A DNA stretch of 50,333 bases from Patescibacteria group bacterium. Lineage in GTDB: Bacteria > Patescibacteriota > Patescibacteriia > UBA9570 > JAHJKD01. The notes beneath the pieces are model-generated. The model was not told the DNA's origin and did no database searches. It worked only from the letters and a program-made list of their open reading frames with translations. Position numbers and translations under genes: made by a program. This document shows positions 16,489 to 24,635 of the stretch, piece after piece. The stretch spans positions 1 to 50,333 of the forward strand of contig JAHJKD010000006.1 in the NCBI GenBank assembly GCA_018822435.1, given 5' to 3'. Numbering within the stretch: the stretch's first letter is position 1; each line of letters opens with the position of its first letter.

Positions 16489-18810
16489 GTGTCTATATGG
16501 AGAAACCCAACTGAAATTGGGTACGAACTTAGTACCACCCCCCTTCTTTTCAAAGAAGAAGGAGCTTTCTATTTAGCAAAAGATAATCGCGAGGCAGAAC
16601 TTCTTAAAAAGATCTGCCTTTTTTGGAATAAAAATTTTCCGACTGAACTAATCCTCTCCCCTGCTGTATTAAAGGAGCAGAAAGTTTCCCAGGCAGATTA
16701 TGAAAAAAAATTAATACATCTATCAATCGGCCAAGACATGCCGCCGCAAGACATTATTGCCAAGCTGACTGACTTAAATTTCGAAAAAGATAAAACCGCT
16801 AATCGTCCAAAAACATTTGCCCGCCGCGGTGAACTGCTGGATGTATATATCAACGAGCCGACCCGCTTTGAATTTTTTGGCAATAAAATTGATAAGATTT
16901 ATACTTTTGATCTGAAAGGCAAGAAACAAAAAGAACTGGAAAGTGTAGGAATAAAACCTGAATTAATTCCCGAGTCAGCCACGATCCTATCAGAACATGA
17001 TCTTCAATTAGAATTTACTAATCCTAAATTTTATAATCTTCGTTTTAAAGAGTTAGAACACGATCTGGGTCATTATTTAAAAATCTGGATTTTAACAAAA
17101 GAATCCTCAAAACTTAGAAAATTAATTATTGATGCAAATTTCCTTGATTTTCCAAAAGAAAAATTTAAGTTAGAATCATTTATCCTCCCAACAGAAAACT
17201 TTATCTTTCTGACTGATGATAATATTTTTGGTGCTCCTATCCTTGAAGAAAAAACCGAATTAGATGAAGACTTTATCGATAATCTCGTCCCTGGAGATTA
17301 CGTTGTCCATATTGATCACGGTATTGGCCGCTATGCCGGGCCAGTCGTTATGGACGGTGAAAAATTCTTCAAACTTGAATACGCCAAGGGTGACAAACTT
17401 TATGTACCTATGGACAAAGCTGATCGCTTGGACCGTTACATTGGCTCCCCGAATCCAAAACTGCACCGCTTATCAGAAGAATCATGGCTTAATGCTGTTA
17501 ATAAAATTAAAGAGAATACCCAGCAAACTGCCCGGGAATTATTAGATGTTTATGCTAATCGAGAAATTGCCGAGGCGCCCATTATTAAATCTCATGAACA
17601 CGAAGAAAAAGAACTGGCTGAATCTTTTGAACATACGCTTACACCCGATCAAAAGACCTGTCTTCATGATTTATTCCAAGACATGAAAAAAACCGCTCCC
17701 ATGGACAGGCTCATTTGCGGTGATGTCGGCTTTGGAAAAACAGAAGTGGCTGTCCGCGCCGCCTTCCGCGCCGTCCTGAACGGTTATCAGGTGGCCGTCT
17801 TGTGCCCGACCACCATCCTTACCCAGCAGCACTTTGACACTTTTTCCGAGCGCTTGAAACCCTTCGGCATCAATGTGGAAATATTATCGCGCTTCCGGAC
17901 GTCGGCCCAGCAAAAAAAGAACGTCGAAGAATTAAAAGAGGGAAAAATAGATATTATTATTGGCACGCACCGCCTATTATCAAACGACATCAAATTCAAT
18001 CATCTCGGCTTGATCATAATAGACGAAGAACAGAAATTCGGGGTCAAGCATAAAGAGAAGCTGAAAAAATTAAGAAGTAATGCCCACATTCTTACCATGA
18101 CCGCCACGCCTATTCCCCGCACCCTGAATTTGGCCCTGTCCGGCTTAAGGAACATCTCTTCCATCCGTACGCCCCCGCCCGGCCGCATGAGCATTCAGAC
18201 CATTATTGACAGAGATGAAGATGAAATTATAAAAAACGCCATTCAGGCTGAACTAAATAGAAAAGGTCAGACATATTTTTTGCATAATAAAGTGGAAACT
18301 ATCCACTTTGCAAAAGATCGCCTGCAAAAATTACTTCCTAAAGCCAACATCAGCATCGCCCATGGCCAGCAAGATCCGACAACTTTGTCCCGCGCCATGC
18401 ATGACTTTGACACCGGCACGACTGATATTCTAGTTTGTTCTACTATTATTGAAAACGGTTTAGATATTCCCAATGCCAACACGCTTATAGTGGAAGACGC
18501 CCCAAATTTCGGCCTGGCTCAGCTTTACCAAATCCGCGGCCGCATCGGCCGCTCTTATCAGCAAGCTTACGCTTACTTTCTCTATCGTGACCAGGAATTA
18601 ACCGATCTGGCCAAAAAACGCCTCAAAGCATTAAAAGAGGCCTCTGCCCTGGGCGCCGGCTTTGAACTGGCCATGCGCGACCTGGAGCTCCGCGGCGTTG
18701 GCTCTATCCTCGGCAAAAAACAGCACGGACATGCCCAGGAAGTCGGTTTGAATTTATATCTGCGCCTACTTAATCAGGCGGTTAATGAACTTAGGCAAGA
18801 AGAAAAATAA
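16489..18810 (+). CDS. mfd: Short transcription-repair coupling factor Mfd
   Basis: A 773-residue Mfd-type SF2 translocase, against about 1150 residues in typical Mfd. In order: a shortened UvrB-like N-terminal module (to about 200, with RRGELLDVYINEPTRFEFFG), the RNA-polymerase-interaction domain (from about 266, LVPGDYVVHIDHGIGRYAG), then the helicase lobes with GDVGFGKTEVAVRAAF (Walker A, about 410), IIDEEQKFGVKHK (DEEQ box, about 508) and QIRGRIGRS (motif VI). It stops soon after the second lobe at LLNQAVNELRQEEK, so the C-terminal D7 domain that auto-inhibits Mfd is missing. GTG start chosen from promoter spacing; the first 25 or so residues (STTPLLFKEEG) look like read-through of a small palindrome, so the true start may be further in. 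Confidence 0.88.
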   Translation: MSIWRNPTEIGYELSTTPLLFKEEGAFYLAKDNREAELLKKICLFWNKNFPTELILSPAVLKEQKVSQADYEKKLIHLSIGQDMPPQDIIAKLTDLNFEKDKTANRPKTFARRGELLDVYINEPTRFEFFGNKIDKIYTFDLKGKKQKELESVGIKPELIPESATILSEHDLQLEFTNPKFYNLRFKELEHDLGHYLKIWILTKESSKLRKLIIDANFLDFPKEKFKLESFILPTENFIFLTDDNIFGAPILEEKTELDEDFIDNLVPGDYVVHIDHGIGRYAGPVVMDGEKFFKLEYAKGDKLYVPMDKADRLDRYIGSPNPKLHRLSEESWLNAVNKIKENTQQTARELLDVYANREIAEAPIIKSHEHEEKELAESFEHTLTPDQKTCLHDLFQDMKKTAPMDRLICGDVGFGKTEVAVRAAFRAVLNGYQVAVLCPTTILTQQHFDTFSERLKPFGINVEILSRFRTSAQQKKNVEELKEGKIDIIIGTHRLLSNDIKFNHLGLIIIDEEQKFGVKHKEKLKKLRSNAHILTMTATPIPRTLNLALSGLRNISSIRTPPPGRMSIQTIIDRDEDEIIKNAIQAELNRKGQTYFLHNKVETIHFAKDRLQKLLPKANISIAHGQQDPTTLSRAMHDFDTGTTDILVCSTIIENGLDIPNANTLIVEDAPNFGLAQLYQIRGRIGRSYQQAYAYFLYRDQELTDLAKKRLKALKEASALGAGFELAMRDLELRGVGSILGKKQHGHAQEVGLNLYLRLLNQAVNELRQEEK
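16593..16624 (+). terminator. Terminator-like hairpin inside the mfd 5' region
   Basis: GGCAGA (16593-16598) pairs with TCTGCC (16613-16618), with an inner TCTT/AAGA helix and an AAA loop, followed at once by six Ts (16619-16624). Upstream, ACCCAA/TTGGGT (16505-16522) and GGTAC/GTACC (16520-16536) are mutually exclusive hairpins. Together this resembles an attenuator overlapping the coding sequence, but it may be chance in an AT-rich gene. Confidence 0.35.
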
Positions 18811-18846
18811 AAAACTGTCCTGCCCCTTAAGGGGTAGGACAGTTTT
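18811..18846. terminator. Bidirectional terminator between mfd and the DJ-1/PfpI gene
   Basis: AAAACTGTCCT-g-CCCC-TTAA-GGGG-t-AGGACAGTTTT: a long stem with an A-run before and a T-run after, placed between convergent genes. Its core is shared with the terminator at 20414-20452. Confidence 0.9.
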
Positions 18847-18858
18847 GTGAAATAAATA

Positions 18859-19380
18859 TCATTTCTCTAATGCCTCAACAATGGCTTCCCCAAATGCTTT
18901 GGCGCCTTTTGGCCCACACGCTGTTATTACTTTTCCGTCCACGACCACGTCCTGCTCCAAAACTTCTGCACCGGAATTGCTCAGATCCTCCATCACTCCC
19001 TCCCATGAAGTAGCTGTCTTGCCGCTTAGCACGCCGGCATTAGCCAGAATTTTTGGTGCTACGCATATCGCTGTCGTCACTTTATCTGCTTCATTAAACT
19101 TGCTGGCAAATTCTATTAATTCTTGATTATCCACCAACCCTGTCATGCCAGGACCGCCGATAAAAATGACCGCGTCATAATCATCTACATTTGCTTGCCC
19201 GACTGTTTCATCAACCGGCAAAAAACCGCCGTCATCACCTTGGGCGGCTCCGCCCTCAAGAGCGATGATCTTAACTTCAGCCCCGGCCTTTTCCAGCACT
19301 TCTTTTGGCTCAAATGCTTCGGGATCACGAAAACCGTCATTAGCTACAACCATGGCTATTTTTTTATTTTCTAAACCCAT
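18859..19380 (-). CDS. DJ-1/PfpI family protein
   Basis: A 173-residue class I glutamine amidotransferase-like protein of the DJ-1/PfpI/YhbO group. Members act as proteases, glyoxalases or protein/nucleotide deglycases; which applies is not visible. The Rossmann-like fold is clear: KIAMVVANDGFRDPEAFEP with the conserved acidic residue at the start, YDAVIFIGGPG (about 69-79), and the nucleophile elbow TTAICVAPKILANAG with Cys near residue 106. The usual His after the Cys (AICHGP) is Val here, as in some PfpI subgroups. It lies 9 bases downstream of yjbQ and is probably co-transcribed. Confidence 0.85.
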   Translation of the reverse strand: MGLENKKIAMVVANDGFRDPEAFEPKEVLEKAGAEVKIIALEGGAAQGDDGGFLPVDETVGQANVDDYDAVIFIGGPGMTGLVDNQELIEFASKFNEADKVTTAICVAPKILANAGVLSGKTATSWEGVMEDLSNSGAEVLEQDVVVDGKVITACGPKGAKAFGEAIVEALEK

Positions 19381-19389
19381 AAATTTTAT

Positions 19390-19794
19390 TTAGCTTATTA
19401 TTTTTATAAGCACGTCTCTTTGCCTTTCTTTATTGTCAAAATCAACTAAAACTATTTGCTGCCAAGTACCAACTTGCAATTTACCGTCTTCAATCGGCAC
19501 AGTAATTGATGGACCCATCAAAGCGGCTCTGATATGGGAATGACCGTTGCCGTCATGCCATTTATTATTATGCTCATATTCTCTATCTTTGGGTACTATT
19601 TCAGAAATTGCTCTTTTAAGATCTTTGATTGCACCTTCTTCATATTCAATTGTTGTGATACTGGCCGTGGAACCAGGCACAAAAATAACAGCCGCCCCAG
19701 AATCTACATTTTGCTTATCAACTTCCTTTTGGACATCAGATGTAATGTCAATTACATCAATCTCCTGATCTGTTTTGACGTTTACTTTCTTCAT
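19390..19794 (-). CDS. YjbQ family protein (UPF0047)
   Basis: A 134-residue YjbQ/UPF0047 protein. Some members have weak thiamine-phosphate synthase activity, so that name is often given, but the physiological role is unclear. The family signature is present: HDGNGHSHIRAALMGPSITV (about 80-99) with the conserved histidines that form a metal-like site, and the following LQVGTWQQIVLVDFD. Length is typical. The ATG lies 8 bases after a TATAAT on the minus strand, predicting a leaderless mRNA. First gene of a pair with the DJ-1/PfpI gene. Confidence 0.88.
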   Translation of the reverse strand: MKKVNVKTDQEIDVIDITSDVQKEVDKQNVDSGAAVIFVPGSTASITTIEYEEGAIKDLKRAISEIVPKDREYEHNNKWHDGNGHSHIRAALMGPSITVPIEDGKLQVGTWQQIVLVDFDNKERQRDVLIKIIS

Positions 19795-19802
19795 ATATCT
19801 TA

Positions 19803-19844
19803 ATTATACTAGGCTTTGAATAAATGACCAAATAATGATAAAAT
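19803..19844. promoter_or_regulatory. Interleaved divergent promoters for yjbQ (minus) and the lipoprotein gene (plus)
   Basis: Minus: TTGGTC (19831-19826), 17-base spacer, TATAAT (19808-19803), 8 bases to the yjbQ ATG. Plus: TTGAAT (19816-19821), 17-base spacer, TAAAAT (19839-19844), with a leader of about 32 bases lacking a Shine-Dalgarno. The minus -35 lies within the plus spacer and the plus -35 within the minus spacer, so one polymerase would block the other. Confidence 0.65.
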
Positions 19845-19882
19845 AGGTCTAGGTTCTTTTAAATAATTAAATTAAATAATCT

Positions 19883-20413
19883 ATGAAAAAACCGATTATT
19901 TTGGTAGTATTTCTCTTTGCCGCCACTTTGGTCTTTTCCGGATGCTTCTTAACTGACTGGGCCACGAAAAAAGCCTCAGAAACAGTGACTGAAGCAATTT
20001 CCGAACAAGCAACTAACGGTGATGTCGATGTCGATTTTGACGAAGGCACTTTCACAGTTGAAACCGAAGAAGGCACTGTCAGCATCGGCCAAACCGAGAT
20101 CCCGGAAGAATTTCCTTCCAATGTCCCGGTTTATAGCGGCGCTACTGTTGTTTGGACTTCTTCCTCAACCGCTGACCAAGCTTACTGGGTCGACCTGGAA
20201 TCAACCGACGACTTCGACACAGTCGAAACATATTACAATGAACAGCTTGAATCTAATGGCTGGGAAGTAACTGACACAACTACTTACACAGCTGACGGTC
20301 AGTCTACTACTATCATTTATGCTCAAGATGGTACAAATGACCTGGTTGTTACAGTTTCTTCCAGCGACGGCAAAGTAATGATCAGCCTTAACGCCATGGC
20401 TGAACAGGAATAA
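19883..20413 (+). CDS. Putative lipoprotein
   Basis: A 176-residue exported lipoprotein of unknown function. The signal peptide (1-20) ends in a lipobox LVFSGC, so Cys21 would be lipidated and the protein held on the outer face of the membrane. Residues 22-70 are acidic and probably flexible. Residues 72-176 form a compact domain beginning IPEEFPSNVPVYSGA and continuing with YWVDLEST..DFDTVETYYNEQLESNGWEV. This resembles the small alpha/beta modules found after lipoboxes in many Gram-positive-type genomes, where FP..vPvypga...v....e.vv.fY...L...GW is common. Ligand unknown. Flanked by a bidirectional terminator. Confidence 0.8.
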   Translation: MKKPIILVVFLFAATLVFSGCFLTDWATKKASETVTEAISEQATNGDVDVDFDEGTFTVETEEGTVSIGQTEIPEEFPSNVPVYSGATVVWTSSSTADQAYWVDLESTDDFDTVETYYNEQLESNGWEVTDTTTYTADGQSTTIIYAQDGTNDLVVTVSSSDGKVMISLNAMAEQE

Positions 20414-20452
20414 AATAAATGTCCCGCCCCTTAAGGGGTGGGACATTTATTT
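20414..20452. terminator. Bidirectional terminator between the lipoprotein and hydrolase genes
   Basis: AAATAAATGTCCC-GCCCC-TTAA-GGGGt-GGGACATTTATTTTT: a long stem flanked by A- and T-runs between convergent genes. The core GCCCCTTAAGGGGT and the flanking GTCC/GGAC are the same as in the terminator at 18811-18846. Confidence 0.9.
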
Positions 20453-20466
20453 TTATTACAAGATAT

Positions 20467-21234
20467 TTAATCGTGCAGATTATTATTGAACCAGTCTATT
20501 ATCCTCTGTGGCAAGCCTTCTTCTTTTTCCAGCATCGCGCTGCCATGCCCGGATTTATCAAATTCCCAAAACTCTTTAATTTCTGAACCAGACTTTTCCA
20601 TCAATTTAACGGAATCATCATATGAATCTTTATCGCTTTTACTTACTATTATTAACAAAGGGTTAGAATATCTCTTTATATTCTTGCTAATTTCAATGCC
20701 TTCAAAATCAAGTTTAGGAGACATTAAAACAACGGCTCTTGCCCGGCTGTCTTGCGCAGCGGAACGGGCAGCTACATTTGCACCAAGATCAGATCCTAAG
20801 ATAGCAATCTTCATTTCTCCGTTAATGTCTTCTAAATATTCAATTGCCTCCCTGATATCATACTCCATCTTTCTATAATCACCTTTTTTGAATTTCTTAA
20901 TATTTCCTTCGGAAATACCATGTCCTCTTAGATCCATAGTAATAACTTCAAGACCTGCTTCTTGAAGTTGTTGGGCAAAATCTACCCACTCCCGCCTATC
21001 TGTATCCTGACTATGCGCTAAAATAATGCCTTTGTCAGATATCGTACCAGCCGAAGGATAATAAGTAGCTGCAATATTCAGTTCATCTTCTGTTTCAAAG
21101 GCTAAATTATATGTCCGATCACCTAAGAACGGTAAAGTAGTTCCGGCCGGATTATAATAATAAACTCCAATGGCTGCGCCAACTAGGATAATAATTAAGG
21201 CAATAATTGCAATTAATAAATACTTTGGTTTCAT
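20467..21234 (-). CDS. Membrane-anchored alpha/beta hydrolase with Asp at the nucleophile position
   Basis: A 255-residue protein: one N-terminal membrane anchor (about 6-27), then an alpha/beta-hydrolase domain. Visible landmarks are the oxyanion-hole strand GIILAHSQDTDRREW, the MDLRGHGISEG strand (about 100-110), the nucleophile elbow ILGSDLGAN (145-153) and HxG near the end (SGHGS, His230). In the elbow the G-x-nucleophile-x-G pattern places Asp149 where esterases and peptidases have Ser. Asp is the nucleophile in dehalogenases and epoxide hydrolases of this fold, but the overall sequence looks more like the lipase/dienelactone-hydrolase-type proteins. A TATAAT (21255-21250) sits 15 bases before the ATG, with no good -35. 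Substrate unknown. Confidence 0.8.
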   Translation of the reverse strand: MKPKYLLIAIIALIIILVGAAIGVYYYNPAGTTLPFLGDRTYNLAFETEDELNIAATYYPSAGTISDKGIILAHSQDTDRREWVDFAQQLQEAGLEVITMDLRGHGISEGNIKKFKKGDYRKMEYDIREAIEYLEDINGEMKIAILGSDLGANVAARSAAQDSRARAVVLMSPKLDFEGIEISKNIKRYSNPLLIIVSKSDKDSYDDSVKLMEKSGSEIKEFWEFDKSGHGSAMLEKEEGLPQRIIDWFNNNLHD

Positions 21235-21256
21235 ATATAAAAAGCTTATATTATAT

Positions 21257-21285
21257 TTGCAAAAAATGCAAAATTAATATATTAT
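21257..21285 (+). promoter_or_regulatory. dprA-topA promoter
   Basis: TTGCAA (21257-21262), 17-base spacer, TATTAT (21280-21285). The predicted start point near 21292 gives a leader of about 39 bases, most of which is the hairpin at 21303-21330. Confidence 0.6.
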
Positions 21286-21302
21286 ATACATATCGGCGTC
21301 CT

Positions 21303-21330
21303 ATTCAGCAATCTTGTGCTGAATTTTTTT
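21303..21330 (+). terminator. Intrinsic-terminator hairpin abutting the dprA start codon
   Basis: ATTCAGCA (21303-21310), loop ATCTTG, TGCTGAAT (21317-21324), then six more Ts to 21330, followed directly by ATG 21331. This is a perfect 8-base-pair stem with a T-run in the short leader. It could act as an attenuator or as a block to initiation, or terminate stray transcription. Confidence 0.6.
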
Positions 21331-22395
21331 ATGAAAAAATATTTACACGCCTTAAATCTCATTCCTGAGCTCGGACCGTCTCGTTTGGGTAAGATCATTG
21401 ATTATTTTCCCTCTCTCGCCTATGCCTGGCACGCGCCTCAGTCAGCCTTTATTAAATGTGGCTTGGATAGAAAAACCGTAGCCAGTATTCTGGCCCTCCG
21501 GCCTGATATTAATCCAGACGAAGAGTGGGAATATCTGGAAAAAAATAAAATTCAGGTAATTTCCGAATTACCTCAAAAATTAATTGAAACTGGATCGTCT
21601 CCTGCCATTCTTTATGCCAAAGGCAATCCGGAATTATTAAAAAAACCAAGTATCGGAGTAGTCGGTTCTCGAAAAATGACTGATTACGGCTTGGCTGCCT
21701 GCCGCCAAATCAGCCTGCCCCTGATCAAAGCCGGCCTAGTGATCGTTAGCGGCCTGGCCACGGGCATAGATGCCACTGCTCATCAAGCCGCCTTAGATGC
21801 TGACGGACCTACTATTGCTGTGCTTGGATCAGGCATAAATGAAAATGTCATCTTTCCCGCTGGAAACCGGCCCCTGGCCCGAAACATTATAAATAAAGGT
21901 GGATTAGTCATTTCCGAATATCCGCCTCAAACAAAAGCGGCCCGACCATATTTTCCGGCTCGAAACCGCATCATCTCCGGATTAAGCCTAGCTACCATAG
22001 TAATAGAAGCTGAGCGTAAATCAGGGGCCTTAATAACTGCTTTTAAGGCCCTGGAACAAAACCGTGAAGTCTTTACCGTGCCTGGTTCTATCTTCTCTCA
22101 AAAATCTGATGGGACCAATTATCTCCTGAAAAAAGGGGCCATGCCCGTCTTATCTGGACAAGAAATATTGGATGAATTACACTTAACCCCAAGTGAAGAT
22201 GCACATCCTCCCAGGAACCTTACCCTGGACGAACAAAAAATAATCAATGTTTTATCAGGGGAGCCCCTTCATATTGACAAAATAATCAAACAGACTAGAC
22301 TAAACCCCAATATTGCCGTATCCTTGCTAACCAACATGGAACTTGACGAAATTATCACAAATCTGGGCAATAATAAATTTATTAAAAATATCTAA
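21331..22395 (+). CDS. dprA: DNA processing protein DprA
   Basis: A 354-residue DprA/Smf protein, which protects incoming single-stranded DNA and loads RecA during natural transformation. Domains: an N-terminal helix-hairpin-helix/SAM-like part (1-65, LNLIPELGPSRLGKIIDYF), the Rossmann-like DprA core (about 95-290) with GVVGSRKMTDYG, IVSGLATGIDATAHQAAL, AVLGSGI and FPARNRIISGLS, and a C-terminal winged helix (about 295-350). All core motifs are intact. ATG 21331 fits family starts; a GTG at 21316 lies inside a hairpin and is less likely. Followed 10 bases later by topA. DprA near pilus genes fits DNA uptake. Confidence 0.95.
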   Translation: MKKYLHALNLIPELGPSRLGKIIDYFPSLAYAWHAPQSAFIKCGLDRKTVASILALRPDINPDEEWEYLEKNKIQVISELPQKLIETGSSPAILYAKGNPELLKKPSIGVVGSRKMTDYGLAACRQISLPLIKAGLVIVSGLATGIDATAHQAALDADGPTIAVLGSGINENVIFPAGNRPLARNIINKGGLVISEYPPQTKAARPYFPARNRIISGLSLATIVIEAERKSGALITAFKALEQNREVFTVPGSIFSQKSDGTNYLLKKGAMPVLSGQEILDELHLTPSEDAHPPRNLTLDEQKIINVLSGEPLHIDKIIKQTRLNPNIAVSLLTNMELDEIITNLGNNKFIKNI

Positions 22396-22405
22396 CCATA
22401 CAATA

Positions 22406-24577
22406 ATGAAAAGCTTAGTAATAGTAGAGTCGCCTACTAAAGCGAAAACTATCACCAAATTTCTGGGCAAAGAATACCAGATTGAATCTTCATATGGCCA
22501 TGTCCGCGATTTGCCTAAGAGTAAGATGGGAGTTGAAACCGAAAAAGGCACTTTTGAGCCAAAATACGTAATTCCTACCAAATCAAGAAAAAGAGTTAAT
22601 GAATTAAAAAAGTTGGCGAAAAACGCTGATGAGGTCCTGTTCGCAACTGATGAAGATCGTGAAGGTGAAGCCATTTCCTGGCATTTAGCCTATCTCTTAG
22701 ACATACCAGAAAAGGACACGAAAAGAATTGTTTTTCATGAAATTACAAAATCTGCCATAGAAAAAGCTTTAGAAAATCCTAGGCCAATTGAAATGGACCT
22801 TGTTAATGCTCAACAAGCCCGTCGTATCTTAGACAGGCTGGTTGGTTATGAGCTCTCTCCTTTATTATGGCGCAAGATTTACAAAGGCCTTTCTGCCGGC
22901 CGCGTCCAATCGGTCACTGTGCGCCTGATCGTAGAACGCGAAAGAGAACGCGACGCCTTTAAAAAAGAAGAATACTGGACAGTCGAAGCTAAATTTAAAA
23001 AAGACGGCCAGGAAGAAATCTTTACCGCCAAATTAAATAAAATTGACGGCAAGACCCTCAAAAAATTAGATATTAAAAATAAAAAGCAATCAGATCAGAT
23101 TTTCAAAGATTTAGAAAAAGGCGAATTCAAAATATCTGATCTTAATGTTACGGAAAAAAAGAGAAAACCTCTGGCTCCGTTTACTACTTCAACTCTCCAG
23201 CAAGCGGCAAATAATAAATTAGGCTTCTCTGCCAAGCAAACTATGATGTTTGCTCAGCGGCTTTATGAAACTGGCCGCATTACTTACATGCGAACTGATT
23301 CATTTTTTATGGCCAATAAATTCTTAGGTGAAGCCTCTGAATTTATTAAAGCCGAATATGGAGCCGACTTTGCCGAAACCCGTAAATATAAAAGTAAGCA
23401 AAAAGGCGCCCAAGAAGCTCATGAAGCTATCCGCCCCACTAATGCTTCTGAAACTCCGGCAAGTTTAAAGGGAAAACTGGAAGATAAAGAATATAAATTA
23501 TATGATCTTATCTGGCGCCGAGCTATCGCCTCTCAGATGAAAGACGCGATCCTGAACATGACTTCTATTGATATCGAAGATCAGACCAAATATTCATTCC
23601 GTGCCAACGGTTCCCAGATCAAATTCGAAGGCTGGTTAAAAGTCTTTCCGGAAAAAGTATCTGAAAATATCCTGCCGGCTTTAGACAAAGAGGATAATCT
23701 GAATATGGAAAAGCTATTACCCGAACAGCATTTTACCGAACCGCCGGCAAGATATTCCGAAGCTACTATAGTTAAAGCTTTAGAAGAAAAAGGCATTGGC
23801 CGTCCTTCTACTTATGCTCCGACTATTTCCACTGTTGTTGCCAGAAATTACGTGGAAAAAGAAGAGCGTAAATTAAAACCTACGGAAACCGGTATTCTTG
23901 TTAACGATATTTTAGTGGAACACTTCCCTAATATTGTTGACTACGAATTCACTGCCCGCATGGAAGGCGAACTCGATAAAATTGCCGAAGAAGGTAAAGA
24001 GTGGCAACCTTTGATTGCAGACTTTTATAAACCATTTAAAGAAACTATTATGCAAAAAGACGAAGAATTAAAAAAAGAAGACATTGCCGAACAAAAAACT
24101 GATGAGATCTGTGACAAGTGCGGCAAACCAATGATTATTAAGATGGGTCGCTTTGGCAAATTCCTGGCCTGTACTGGCTTCCCGGATTGTAAAAATACCA
24201 AACAACTTGAAGACGGTGAAAAAAAAGAAGAAAAAAAACTGGATGAAAAATGCCCTGACTGCGGTAAAGAGTTAGTTAAAAAAACCGGACGCTTCGGTCC
24301 GTTTACTGGTTGCTCTGGTTATCCTGATTGCAAATACATCAAAAAGGAACAAAAAAGCACGGGCATTAAATGCCCAAAATGCGGTAAAGGTGAAATCGTT
24401 ACCAAGCGCTCACGTGCTGGTAAAACCTTTTATGCCTGTGACCAATATCCTGATTGTGAAAATGCTTATTGGTCCAAGCCAACTGGCGATAAATGCGCCG
24501 AATGCGAATCATTATTAGTCGCCGGCGCTAAAGATACTGTTGTTTGCTCCAATAAAGAATGTAAGAACAAAAAATAA
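22406..24577 (+). CDS. topA: DNA topoisomerase I with four C-terminal zinc ribbons
   Basis: A 723-residue type IA topoisomerase that relaxes negative supercoils. The Toprim domain starts at once (KSLVIVESPTKAKTI; E in VES, DEDREGEAISWH acidic triad near 85-95). The catalytic tyrosine is Tyr294 in GRITYMRTDS. After the central domains (to about 560) come four Cys4 zinc ribbons: CDKCGKP...CTGFPDC, CPDCGKE...CSGYPDC, CPKCGKG...CDQYPDC, and a smaller CAEC...CSNKEC. ATG 22406 chosen because the protein must begin MKSLVIVESP; the upstream in-frame ATG lies in dprA. Co-transcribed with dprA, as in many bacteria; a terminator follows. Confidence 0.97.
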   Translation: MKSLVIVESPTKAKTITKFLGKEYQIESSYGHVRDLPKSKMGVETEKGTFEPKYVIPTKSRKRVNELKKLAKNADEVLFATDEDREGEAISWHLAYLLDIPEKDTKRIVFHEITKSAIEKALENPRPIEMDLVNAQQARRILDRLVGYELSPLLWRKIYKGLSAGRVQSVTVRLIVERERERDAFKKEEYWTVEAKFKKDGQEEIFTAKLNKIDGKTLKKLDIKNKKQSDQIFKDLEKGEFKISDLNVTEKKRKPLAPFTTSTLQQAANNKLGFSAKQTMMFAQRLYETGRITYMRTDSFFMANKFLGEASEFIKAEYGADFAETRKYKSKQKGAQEAHEAIRPTNASETPASLKGKLEDKEYKLYDLIWRRAIASQMKDAILNMTSIDIEDQTKYSFRANGSQIKFEGWLKVFPEKVSENILPALDKEDNLNMEKLLPEQHFTEPPARYSEATIVKALEEKGIGRPSTYAPTISTVVARNYVEKEERKLKPTETGILVNDILVEHFPNIVDYEFTARMEGELDKIAEEGKEWQPLIADFYKPFKETIMQKDEELKKEDIAEQKTDEICDKCGKPMIIKMGRFGKFLACTGFPDCKNTKQLEDGEKKEEKKLDEKCPDCGKELVKKTGRFGPFTGCSGYPDCKYIKKEQKSTGIKCPKCGKGEIVTKRSRAGKTFYACDQYPDCENAYWSKPTGDKCAECESLLVAGAKDTVVCSNKECKNKK

Positions 24578-24602
24578 TCTTTTCTTTAAATTATATTTAA
24601 GG

Positions 24603-24624
24603 CCCCGAATTTATTCGGGGTTTT
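24603..24624 (+). terminator. Intrinsic terminator after topA
   Basis: CCCCGAA (24603-24609), TTTA loop, TTCGGGG (24614-24620), followed by TTTT. Standard hairpin with a short T-run, separating dprA-topA from rel. Confidence 0.85.
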
Positions 24625-24635
24625 AAGATAAAAAA

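Noticed and set aside
16505-16545. T-box-like leader before mfd
   Set aside because: A GGGTGGTAC string resembling the T-box core appears only on the opposite strand and is not followed by a matching terminator there.
21316-21330. GTG start for dprA
   Set aside because: It lies in the hairpin loop and stem, and adds residues MLNFF not typical of DprA; ATG 21331 fits the family.
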